Below, one piece after another: positions 56,196-64,000 of a stretch of DNA of 64,000 nt. The position numbers and the translations under genes are program-made. The notes beneath the pieces were generated by a model. It saw only the letters and a program-made list of their open reading frames with translations. It did not search any database and was not told where the DNA came from. Source of the DNA: Cichorium intybus (taxonomy: Eukaryota > Streptophyta > Magnoliopsida > Asterales > Asteraceae); assembly GCA_023525715.1 (NCBI GenBank), contig JAKNSD010000073.1:208062-272061 (forward strand), read 5' to 3'. How positions within the stretch are numbered: position 1 is the stretch's first letter; the number at the start of each line of letters is the position of its first letter.

Positions 56196-59100
56196 GTACC
56201 CCGGTACATGAAAAATTCTTATTTTTTCAATTTTTGTAAAATTCAAAAATTACCTATAATTACACTTTGTGATTATTTTAAAACATTTCTGGTGTAGCTG
56301 TGTTCATGATAAACTCCTTAAATTTTGAATTTTTAATAATATTTTTTCTGTTATTTTTAACAATTTGTCGTGTACCCCGGTACATGAAAAATTCTTAATT
56401 TTTCAATTTTTGTAAAATTCAAAAATTACCTATAATTACACTTTGTGATCATTTTAAACATTTTTGGTGTACCTGGGTTCATGAGAAACTCCTTAAATTT
56501 TGAATTTTTTAATGATTTTTTTTCCGTTATTTTTAACAATTTGTCGTGTACCCTGGTACATGAAAAATTCTTAATTTTTCAATTTTTGTAAAATTCAAAA
56601 ATTACCTATAATTACAATTTGTGATCATTTTAAACATTTCTGTTGTACCTAGGTTCATGTGAAACTCCTTAAATTTTGAATTTTTTAATGTTAATTTTTC
56701 TGTTATTTTTAACAATTTGTCGTGTACCCCGGTACATGAAAAATTCTTAATTTTTCAATTTTTGTAAAATTCAAAAATTACCTATAATTACACTTTGTGA
56801 TCATTTTAAAACATTTCTGGTGTAGCTGTGTTCATGAAAACTCCTTAAATTTTGAATTTTTAATGATATTTTTTCTGTTATTTTTAACAATTTGTCGTGT
56901 ACCCCGGTACATGAAAAATTCTAAATTTTTCAATTTTTGTAAAATTCAAAAATTACCTATAATTACACTTTGTGATCATTTTAAACATTTTTGGTGTACC
57001 TGGGTTCAAGAGAAACTCCTTAAATTTTGAATTTTTTAATGATATTTTTTCTGTTATTTTTAACAATTTGTCGTGTACCCCGGTACATGAAAAATTCTTA
57101 ATTTTTGAATTTTTGTAAAATTCAAAAATTACCTATAATTACATTTTGTGATCATTTAAAACATTTTTGGTGTACCTGGGTTCATGAGAAACTCCTTAAA
57201 TTTTGAATTTTTAATGATATTTTTTCTATTATTTTTAACAATTTGTCGTGTACCCCGGTACATGAAAAATTCATAATTTTTGAATTTTTGTAAAATTCAA
57301 AAATTACCTATAATTACACTTTATAATCATTTTAAACATTTCTGGTGTACCTGGGTTCATGAGAAACTCCTTAAATTTTGAAATTTTTAATAATATTTTT
57401 TCTGTTATTTTTAACAATTTGTCGTGTACCCCGGTACATGAAAAATTCTTAATTTTTCAATTTTTGTAAAATTCAAAAATTACCTATAATTACACTTTGT
57501 GATCATTTTAAACAATTCTGGTGTACCTAGGTTCATGAGAAACTCCTTAAATTTTGAAATTTTTAATGATATTTTTTCTGTTATTTTTAACAATTTGTCG
57601 TGTACCCCGATGCATGAAAAATTCTTAACTTTTCAAATTTTGTAAAATTCAAAAATTACCTATAATTACACTTTGTGATCATTTTAAACATTTCTGGTGT
57701 ACCTAGGTTCATGAGAAACTCCTTAAATTTTGAATTTTTTAATGATATTTTTTCTGTTTTTTTTAACAATTTGTCGTGTACCCCGGTACATGAAAAATTC
57801 TTAATTTTTCAATTTTTGTAAAATTCAAAAATTACCTATAATTACAATTTGTGATCATTTTAAACATTTCTGTTGTACCTAGGTTAATGAGAAACTCCTT
57901 AAATTTTGAATTTTTTAATGATAATTTTTCTGTTATTTTTAACAATTTGTCGTGTACCCCGGTACATGAAAAATTCTTAATTTTTCAATTTTTGTAAAAT
58001 TCAAAAATTACCTATAATTACACTTTGTGGTCATTTTAAACATTTCTGGTGTACCTAGGTTCATGAGAAACTCCTTAAATTTTGAATTTTTTAATGATAT
58101 TTTTTTTGTTATTTTTAACAATTTGTCGTGTACCCCGGAACATGAAAAATTCTTAATTTTTGAATTTTTGTAAAATTCAAAAATTACCTATAATTACACT
58201 TTATAATCATTTTAAACATTTCTGGTGTACCTGGGTTCATGAGAAACTCCTTAAATTTTGAATTTTTTAATGATAATTTTTCTGTTATTTTTAACAATTT
58301 GTCGTGTACCCCAGTACATGAAAAATTCTTAATTTTTCAATTTTTGTAAAATTCAAAAATTACCTATAATTACACTTTGTGATCATTTTAAACATTTCTG
58401 GTGTACCTAGGTTCATGAGAAACTCCTTAAATTTTGAATTTTTAATGATATTTTTTCTGTTATTTTTAACAATTTGTCCTAAACCCCGGTACATGAAAAA
58501 TTCTTAATTTTTCAATTTTTGTAAAATTCAAAAATTACCTATAATTACACTTTGTGATCATTTTAAACATTTCTGGTGTACCTGGGTTCATGAGAAACTT
58601 CTAAAATTTTGAATTTTTTAATGATATTTTTCTGTTATTTTTAACAATATGTCGTGTACCCCGGTACATGAAAAATTCTTAATTTTTGAATTTTATTAAA
58701 ATTCAAAAATTACAGGTAATTACACTTTATTATCATTTTAAAACATTTATGGTGTAGCTGGGTTCATGAGAAACTCCTTAAATTTTGAATTTTTAATGAT
58801 ATTTTTTCTGTTATTTTTAACAATTTGTCGTGTACCCCGGTACATGAAAAATTCTTAATTTTTCAATTTTTGTAAAATACAAAAATTATCTATAATTACA
58901 CTTTGAGATCATTTTAAACATTTCTGGTGTACCTAGGTTCATGAGAAACTCTTTAAATTTTGAATTTTTAATGATATTTTTTCTGTTATTTTTAACAATT
59001 TGTCGTGTACCCCGGTACATGAAAAATTCTTAATTTTTGAATTTTTGTAAAATTCAAAAATTACCTATAATTACACTTTATAATCATTTTAAACATTTAT

Positions 59101-60522
59101 GGTGTACCTGGGTTCATGAGAAACTCCTTAAATTTTGAAAATTTTAATGATATTTTTTCTGTTATTTTTAACAATTTGTCGTGTACCCCGGTACATGAAA
59201 AATTCTTAATTTTTCAATTTTTGTAAAATTCAAAAATTACCTATAATTACACTTTGTGATCATTTTAAACATTTCTGGTGTACCTAGGTTCATGAGAAAC
59301 TCCTTAAATTTTGAATTTTTTAATGATATTTTTTCTGTTATTTTTAACAATTTGTCGTGTACCCCGGTACATGAAAAATTCTTAATTTTTCAATTTTTGT
59401 AAAATTCAAAAATTACCTGTAATTACACTTTGTGATCATTTTAAACATTTCTGGTGTACTTAGGTTCATGAGAAACTCCTTAAAATTTGAATTTTTTAAT
59501 GATATTTTTTCTGTTATTTTTAACAATTTGTCGTGTAACCCGGTACATGAAAAATTCTTAATTTTTCAATTTTTGTAAAATTCAAAAATTACCTATAATT
59601 ACACTTTGTGGTCATTTTAAACATTTCTAGTGTACCTAGGTTCATGAGAAACTCCTTAAATTTTGAATTTTTTAATGATATTTTTTTTGTTATTTTTAAC
59701 AATTTGTCGTGTACCCCGGTACATGAAAAATTCTTAATTTTTGAATTTTTGTAAAATTCAAAAATTACCTATAATTACACTTTGAGATCATTTTAAACAT
59801 TTCTGGTGTACCTGGGTTCATGAGAAACTCCTTAAATTTTGAATTTTTTAATGATATTTTTCTGTTATTTTTAACAATATGTCGTGTACCCCGGTACATG
59901 AAAAATTCTTAATTTTTGAATTTTATTAAAATTCAAAAATTACAGGTAATTACACTTTATTATCATTTTAAAACATTTATGGTGTAGCTGGGTTCATGAG
60001 AAACTCCTTAAATTTTGAATTTTTAATGATATTTTTTCTGTTATTTTTAACAATTTGTCGTGTACCCCGGTACATGAAAAATTCTTAATTTTTCAATTTT
60101 TGTAAAATTCAAAAATAACCTATAATTACACTTTGTGATCATTTTAAACATTTCTGGTGTACCTAGGTTCATGAGAAACTCCTTAAATTTTGAATTTTTA
60201 ATGATATTTTTTCTGTTATTTTTAACAATTTGTCGTGTAACCCGGTACATGAAAAATTCTTAATTTTTCAACTTTTGTAAAATTCAAAAATTACCTATAA
60301 TTACAATTTGTGGTCATTTTAAACATTTATGGTGTACCTAGGTTCATGAGAATCTCCTTAAATTTTGAATTTTTTAATGATATTTTTTCTGTTATTTTTA
60401 ACAATTTGTCGTATACCTCGGTACATGAAAAATTCTTAATTTTTCAATTTTGTAAAATTCAAAAATTACCTATAATTACACTTTGTGATCATTTTAAACA
60501 TTTCTGGTGTAAAATTCAAAAA
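56196..60522. repeat. Diverged right-edge satellite block with a 1,230 bp duplication
   Basis: Monomers here are more varied than in the HOR domains and include short indels (for example GTTCATGAAAACTCC near 56,830 and CAATTTTGTAAAATTC near 60,445). A private variant TACAGGTAATTACAC starts at 58,711 and 59,941, which marks a 1,230 bp, 7-monomer duplication. Only in this part do several spurious open frames exceed 65 codons, because small indels remove stops. The array ends in this block. Confidence 0.85.
60510..60522. other. Satellite-flank junction with microhomology
   Basis: The last monomer runs normally to TTTCTGGTG and should continue as GTACCTAGG. Instead TAAAATTCAAAAA (60,510-60,522) follows, then non-satellite sequence. 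The same 13 bases occur inside every monomer (the right part of the AT dyad), about 80 bases from the expected position. The edge therefore lies at a sequence the satellite itself contains, which suggests joining or slippage at microhomology. It is not an LTR or transposon end. Confidence 0.75.
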
Positions 60523-60962
60523 CAAGTTTGAAAACTTTAGTGAAGAAAGTGACAGATTCAAGAAAGTTAATTCCAAAAATCTCAAAGTTTTCACAAGGAG
60601 AACGTGAACATGGATGTTTTGATGGTTTTGATGAAGATTCACTTTTCTCAAATCCCTAGAACAAAAAAGCACCCAAAAATGGAGAATAAGCTTTTGGAAA
60701 TTTTCTTCCAGTGAAGAAAACCTCGTGAGAAACAAAAGCTCAAAGTATGCTTTTGTAAATAAGGAAGGGAGAGAAAAAGATGAAGGAAAGTTAACTAAAA
60801 GCTTTCTTGAATAACTTCTTCTTCTTTAAGAAACGTGTTCTTGAAGAAAGAAGTGGGTTTTTGAAGATTCAAACCCAAAAACTCAAAGAAATAACAACAA
60901 AAATAAAGAAAGATTCAACACTTGTTTCTCAAAGATCTTATCAAGCTTTGTAAAAAGATTAC
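60523..60962. other. Unassigned sequence between satellite and palindrome
   Basis: These 440 bases are not satellite and hold no convincing gene. The sequence is A-rich on the plus strand, with repeated AAAGAAA and TTCAAGAA-type words. If the inverted primer-binding site at 60,967-60,978 is taken at face value, this stretch would be the leader of a retroelement reading leftward, cut off by the satellite after 440 bases. It does not visibly match the rightward leader at 61,342-61,669. An 89-codon minus-strand frame crosses into the satellite and is probably chance. Confidence 0.5.
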
Positions 60963-60966
60963 ACAA

Positions 60967-60978
60967 GCTCTGATACCA
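60967..60978 (-). other. Inverted copy of the primer-binding site
   Basis: GCTCTGATACCA on the plus strand is the exact reverse complement of the site at 61,330-61,341 and sits two bases from the TGTTGG terminus at 60,981. It implies the start of a second element reading to the left, or a foldback duplication that included the primer site. Confidence 0.85.
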
Positions 60979-60980
60979 AT

Positions 60981-61327
60981 TGTTGGATCCCAAAAACGAA
61001 TAATATATGAAATGGCAATGCGGAAATGAAGAACAGTATTGAATCACTCAAACAATGGATTGAAATCTCATAAGTTTCTATATTCAAAGTTTAAAAAATA
61101 GATCTTACAAGAAGAAAAAGATGAACACTCTTGTTTTCTCTAGATTAGATAGAATATTTGTAGAGAGAGAAACTTAAGAGTGTTCATCTTTTTCTTCTTG
61201 TAAGATCTGATTTTTAAACTTTGAATATAGAAACTTATGAGATTTCAATCCATTGTTTGAGTGATTCAATACTGTTCTTCATTTCCGCATTGCCATTTCA
61301 TATATTATTCGTTTTTGGGATCCAACA
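60981..61327 (+). mobile_element. LTR-like unit, TGTTGG...CCAACA, 347 bp
   Basis: The segment starts TGTTGGATCCC and ends GGGATCCAACA, which fits the TG...CA ends and short terminal inverted repeats of plant Copia LTRs. It is followed after two bases by a primer-binding site, as expected for a 5' LTR. Unlike a normal LTR, the whole unit is an inverted repeat centred at 61,154, so it is more likely two 3' LTR parts joined head to head. No target-site duplication flanks it (CCAAT before, TTTGG after). CATATATTATTCG near 61,298 could act as a TATA element in the rightward direction, but this is weak. Confidence 0.6.
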
Positions 61328-61329
61328 TT

Positions 61330-61341
61330 TGGTATCAGAGC
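61330..61341 (+). other. Retrotransposon primer-binding site (initiator tRNA-Met type)
   Basis: TGGTATCAGAGC is the standard sequence complementary to the 3' end of plant initiator methionine tRNA, used to prime minus-strand synthesis in many plant LTR retrotransposons. It sits two bases after the CCAACA end at 61,327, the expected geometry for a rightward element. Confidence 0.88.
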
Positions 61342-61669
61342 TTGTTCTTGAAGATTTGAGTGTTCTTTCAAGATCTAAAGATCACAAATGGCTATTTTTC
61401 GTATTTGAATCTATTCTCAACTATCTGGTGTAAGTTTTGTGATTATTCATTGATTTTATGCACAAATATTGCTAGATTCAATTAGATCTGAGAAGTTTTG
61501 AAGAAACTTTGGTTGGGAAGAAGTTACCCAAATCTACACTCTCTCATATCATATTTACACTATCTCACACCAGATCTAGACTCATTCACATCATATCTAT
61601 ATTCTCTCTTCTTCAAATCCGAATTTTATTCAAGAACAAACCCTAGATCTGAGTTTTCTTAAGTTGAAA
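61342..61669 (+). other. Leader between primer-binding site and ORF
   Basis: These 328 bases match the 5' untranslated leader expected between the primer site and the first ORF. The part at 61,530-61,620 is pyrimidine-rich, with repeated CTCACACCAGATCT- and CATATCATAT-like words. The first plausible start codon is at 61,670; a TTG two codons upstream is in frame but is unlikely to be used in a eukaryote. A packaging or dimerisation signal may lie here but cannot be recognised by eye. Confidence 0.5.
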
Positions 61670-62629
61670 ATGTCTACACTTCAGTTTGAGCAAAAATGGG
61701 ATATTCTTTCTGGCAAATCTTCAGTAACTGCTCTTGAAATATATAATCTCTTTATGAAAGGTGAAATCACAAGTAATACACATGTAAAACAAAGTGAACA
61801 ACGAAGTTGGTACACTATATTTGCACAATATGATTTGGTACAAGAATTTCGACTAATTGAAGAAGAAATGATAAGAAAACAGAAGGAAGAAGAAGAAATT
61901 CTTAGGAAAATGGTTCTAGATACAAGTAAATCTCCACCTGAAGAAAAACGAAAAAACATCGTTTTTGAAGATCCATGTTGCTTGAAACTTGATCATGTTA
62001 TTCCTGAAACAAGAGAAGATGTTGTTAAGGTTCTTCATGTTGCTGAAAGCTCAAAAAGAAAACAACTAGCCACTTCATCAAGATCAAGTAATTCGTTTGA
62101 AGGGATGAAGCCCTACAGAAAACCAATGATTCATGAAGAAAGAAGGTACAAAAATCGAAATTTATGGGTACCTAGAAGTTATGTGAACCAAAGAAGACAA
62201 TATTTTGCATCTTCATGGACTGGAAATTCATATTACAAGCCAAGTTACAAGAACTTCAAGAAGAAAGTTAAGCCTAAGAAGATTTGGGTTCCAAAACAAA
62301 AATCTCCAGAACCTGAAACAAACCCAAACTCAGAAGTTAAAAGAATGAATCATGAAAAGTTTGCTCAAAGAAATTATCTGAAAAGGAAGAATTTTCAATC
62401 ATCTCCTTTTTGGTTGAATGATTTGATGAATGTTCTTAGTATGTTTTGCAGAAGTTCAAAAACTCCAATGATCCAGATAATTTGTGAAGATAATCTAGTT
62501 TGGAGTAATCATATTTTTGATGGTGTTTATCAGTTTGGGAAGAAGAAGAATTTTTCAAAAGATCAGAAAATTTACAAGAGCAATTCACCCACTTCCAAAC
62601 AAGTGTGGGTTCCCAAAGTATCTTGTTAA
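61670..62629 (+). CDS. Gag-position ORF, 319 aa, GYF_2-like N terminus and three WVP(K/R) motifs
   Basis: This is the only credible protein gene here: 319 codons from ATG at 61,670 (context TTGAAAATGTCT) to TAA at 62,627-62,629. It lies 328 bases after a primer-binding site, the position of gag. Residues 9-60 (KWDIL...ALEIYNLFMKGEITSNT...SWYTI) resemble the GYF_2/DUF4339 fold: an initial W-x-I/V, an L-x-x-L-F-x-x-G-x-I-T core and a late SW. The usual GP pair is absent. Residues 61-80 are charged and may form a coiled coil. Residues 125-240 are strongly basic, as expected for nucleic-acid binding. WVPR/K occurs at 166-169, 206-209 and 313-316; similar motifs lie before the protease in plant Copia polyproteins. 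No CCHC zinc knuckle, DSG protease motif or later pol domain is seen, and the frame stops three residues after the last WVPK. Function is inferred from position; it could instead be a captured host fragment. Confidence 0.65.
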   Translation: MSTLQFEQKWDILSGKSSVTALEIYNLFMKGEITSNTHVKQSEQRSWYTIFAQYDLVQEFRLIEEEMIRKQKEEEEILRKMVLDTSKSPPEEKRKNIVFEDPCCLKLDHVIPETREDVVKVLHVAESSKRKQLATSSRSSNSFEGMKPYRKPMIHEERRYKNRNLWVPRSYVNQRRQYFASSWTGNSYYKPSYKNFKKKVKPKKIWVPKQKSPEPETNPNSEVKRMNHEKFAQRNYLKRKNFQSSPFWLNDLMNVLSMFCRSSKTPMIQIICEDNLVWSNHIFDGVYQFGKKKNFSKDQKIYKSNSPTSKQVWVPKVSC

Positions 62630-63239
62630 ATATGAAGATGTGAAGAGAGACAAAGCTTTAAAGTCATATATCATTCTCTCAAAAGAAAAGGGTATTATCG
62701 GAAAAGATGAAAGACACATTTAATGCATATTTTGGTGATGAAAACATAACCGTAAGTTACGAATTTTCATTAATTCATATCTTTAAATGTTTGATTATGG
62801 TTTTAAAGTTGTCAAGAAAGAAAAAGAAGATGGAGACGTTAGACTTTCAAGGTTACACATGGCAGCCTCTTTTAATTCAAATGAAAAGTTATTGCTTTAA
62901 AAGAGTTTGGCTGTCAAGTTTTCAAAGTAACACGTGTCACTTTCCTTGTGCTTCCTAAGAAGAGCTCGTATGGTTGCCATGTTTGTTGAGTACCGAGAAT
63001 TAAAGAAAGATTATTTTACAAAGGTTGAATGATGTCCTCTGCAAGACAGCATGCGCTGCCATCTTGTAATGTCACTGTCACTACTCCATGTATTACCGAG
63101 AATTGGCTGCAATTCGTACAAGATATCTTTTTTGAAAAGATGTTGTCACAGTAGCTGATGGACATGTTAGCATGGTGTACTATTGCGCGTTTGGTAATCT
63201 TTTTTGCCGGTTATGAGAAACTTGCATGGGTCCTTTGGA
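62630..63239. other. Non-coding stretch after the ORF
   Basis: No gene is supported. Short frames here (for example 83 codons at 62,707-62,958) have no recognisable motif and unremarkable composition. TACCGAGAATT occurs twice, near 62,991 and 63,092. The reading frame after the ORF stop does not resume into a protease-like sequence on inspection of the plus-strand frames. Confidence 0.5.
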
Positions 63240-64000
63240 CAAAACTTACCACCGCAAAATTTGTAGAGTTCCCACCGCAAATTGTTGATTTTTGATGGTT
63301 CTCAATTTTTGCTGGACCATTGCAACTTTTTACTTTTGCGGGACTACAAATTTTGAGCGATTTACCTCGCGGTTAAAGATTTTAACCAACGGACAAAGAT
63401 TTTATTTCTTGGTTACAAATCTTAACCCGCAAGATCCTTGGTCTCCCCAACAAAACCTTGTTCCTATGACCGACCACCGCAATTTTTTTTTGCGGACCGC
63501 TTAATTGCCACTACAAGATCCAAACCTTCATTTATGCGGACCTGCTCCATTCAAAGGGTTATTTTTGTTGCAACATCCCGCATTTTCTGCTTTGACCAAG
63601 ATGTTCGAGATTTTTTTTTGCGGATAAAGGTTTTACTCAACGGCCAAACAAGTTATTTTCTGGTTACCTTTCCAACCCCGCAAAATCCTTAGGTCCAACA
63701 CTCGAGATTGGTATTTTCTGCATGACCCCGCAACTTTTATTTTTGCGGAACCTCACTTTTAGTCTCGAACCCGCAGAAAAATCTGTAACCCGCGGTTAAG
63801 GTTTTTACCTGGCAGTAAAAGAAGTTATCATTGGGTATATTGCTTTGCCCCGCAATATTTCAACTCCGATCACATTTTTATCTTTGCGGAACCGCATCTT
63901 CGGTTACAACCCCGCATCTTCATGTGGGAAAATGCTGTCACCTTGTGCCAGCAAAGAAACTTGCGCACGATCGGCAAAATTTCTAAGATTATTCCGCAAA
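63240..64000. repeat. Degenerate tandem repeat rich in CCGCAA / TTGCGG
   Basis: CCGCAA-type and TTGCGG-type words occur again and again from about 63,253 to the window end. Examples are CCGCAA near 63,253, 63,274, 63,477, 63,677, 63,727 and 63,850, and TGCGG near 63,336, 63,492, 63,535, 63,619, 63,744 and 63,885. Some form close inverted pairs (63,477-63,496 and 63,727-63,748). A longer block starting GCGGTTAAAG / GCGGATAAAGG / GCGGTTAAGG is found at 63,369, 63,620 and 63,792 and is followed by similar TTTTA-C-AACGG and GGTTAC words, so the region is an imperfect tandem repeat with units of about 170-250 bp. It may continue to the right. Confidence 0.65.

Larger units (their letters stand above)
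1..60522. repeat. AT-rich satellite array, ~176 bp monomer
   Basis: This is a head-to-tail array of a roughly 176 bp monomer with no inserted foreign sequence over 60.5 kb. The landmark CCCCGGTAC recurs at 104, 280, 456 and 631, and so on to the right end, at 175-176 bp steps. One consensus counted by hand has 43 G+C in 176 bases, about 24%. The monomers fall into recognisable variants that are arranged in several higher-order repeats. All monomers run in the same orientation. The length is typical of plant centromeric satellites (150-180 bp), so a centromeric or pericentromeric location is plausible but not shown by the sequence. No long open reading frame occurs in the array. The array continues past the left edge of the window. 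Confidence 0.98.
60963..61345. repeat. 383 bp near-perfect palindrome of two LTR ends
   Basis: The left arm 60,963-61,132 and right arm 61,176-61,345 are each 170 bases and pair without gaps. The position sum is 122,308 at each of three check points (60,963/61,345, 60,981/61,327 and 61,132/61,176). I see only a few mismatches, for example in the A/T base next to the primer-binding site and around 61,099/61,207. Imperfect pairing continues into the 43-base centre. Each arm, read outward, holds an LTR terminus (GGGATCCAACA), two bases, and the primer-binding site TGGTATCAGAGC followed by TTGT. Beyond that point the two flanks differ. A transcript would fold into a long hairpin. An assembly or library chimera is possible. 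Confidence 0.92.
60981..64000 (+). mobile_element. Partial, probably non-autonomous LTR retrotransposon
   Basis: The rightward order is LTR-like end, primer-binding site, leader, one ORF, then non-coding sequence. This matches the 5' part of an LTR retrotransposon, most likely Copia-like from the LTR ends and WVPK motifs. No protease, integrase, reverse transcriptase or RNase H coding is found in the 1.37 kb after the ORF, and no polypurine tract or second direct LTR lies before the window end. It may be a large non-autonomous derivative that continues past 64,000 or a truncated copy. The right limit is set by the window. Confidence 0.5.

Noticed and set aside
56797..57030. 77-codon plus-strand frame inside the satellite
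   Set aside because: It is made wholly of satellite monomer sequence opened by small indels; there is no motif and no conservation in neighbouring monomers.
60047..60250. 67-codon minus-strand frame in the satellite
   Set aside because: It is chance translation of a diverged monomer.
1..60522. CRISPR array or bacterial repeat
   Set aside because: There are no unique spacers; the whole 176 bp unit repeats and carries HOR structure, as in eukaryotic satellites.
60310..60735. 73-codon plus-strand and 89-codon minus-strand frames across the satellite edge
   Set aside because: Both are partly satellite and cross the junction; no start context or known motif.
61330..61341. Possible tRNA gene at the TGGTATCAGAGC site
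   Set aside because: Only the 12-base primer match is present; no cloverleaf or A/B boxes are visible around it.
60963..61345. Terminal inverted repeats of a DNA transposon or MITE
   Set aside because: The ends carry LTR termini and primer-binding sites, no target-site duplication is seen outside, and the centre is only 43 bases.
61221..61433. 70-codon frame over the right palindrome arm and leader
   Set aside because: It runs through the LTR end and primer-binding site, which are non-coding in known elements.
61664..61669. TTG start two codons before the ATG of the main ORF
   Set aside because: Non-ATG initiation is unlikely in a plant when an in-frame ATG follows at once.
61681..61959. 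92-codon minus-strand frame
   Set aside because: It is antisense to the main ORF, which has the better composition and context.
62517..62958. Two short plus-strand frames after or overlapping the ORF end
   Set aside because: The first overlaps the main ORF in another frame and the second has no motif; neither resembles protease or integrase.
63292..63692. Two frames of 70 and 84 codons in the CCGCAA region
   Set aside because: They lie in an imperfect tandem repeat and owe their length to its composition.

Overview
The window looks like plant nuclear DNA. About 94% of it (1 to roughly 60,522) is one uninterrupted, AT-rich tandem satellite array. The last 3.5 kb holds the remains of a long terminal repeat (LTR) retrotransposon with the usual plant initiator-tRNA-Met primer-binding site. 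No bacterial, organellar or CRISPR signals were seen. I do not recognise the satellite family and cannot name the species.

Satellite: the monomer is about 176 bp (175-177) and about 24% G+C by hand count of one consensus. It is itself an old asymmetric dimer, with halves of 97 and 79 bp that share their start and their end. Each monomer carries an AT-rich dyad with 15-16 bp arms and a 1-3 nt loop, and a second short dyad, TGTACC-CC-GGTACA. Monomer length and multi-monomer repeat units (higher-order repeats, HORs) fit a centromeric or pericentromeric satellite, but that is inference.

Array layout: 1-1,230 is an older mixed block. 1,231-34,930 is a homogeneous HOR domain with a 7-monomer unit of 1,231 bp (26 copies of the marker monomer), with 8-, 9- and 10-monomer derivatives inside it. 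34,931-39,764 is mixed and resembles the left block, with an internal 1,230 bp duplication. 39,765-48,590 is a second HOR of 13 monomers (2,282 bp, nearly 4 copies). 48,591-54,080 holds segmental copies of earlier parts. 54,081-56,195 is a 4-monomer HOR (705 bp, 3 copies). 56,196-60,522 is more diverged, with another 1,230 bp duplication.

Right end: the satellite stops at a microhomology junction near 60,510-60,522. About 440 bp of unassigned sequence follows, then a 383 bp near-perfect palindrome (60,963-61,345) whose arms each end in an LTR terminus plus a primer-binding site, so two LTR ends face away from each other. To the right lie a leader, one intact ORF of 319 codons (61,670-62,629) in the gag position, and a non-coding tail that becomes a field of CCGCAA/TTGCGG motifs (63,240-64,000). 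No protease, integrase, reverse transcriptase or RNase H is visible, so the element is non-autonomous, degenerate, or continues past the window. The ORF is the only credible protein-coding gene. Its first 60 residues resemble a GYF_2-type fold, and it carries three WVP(K/R) motifs like those in the gag-protease linker of plant Copia polyproteins.
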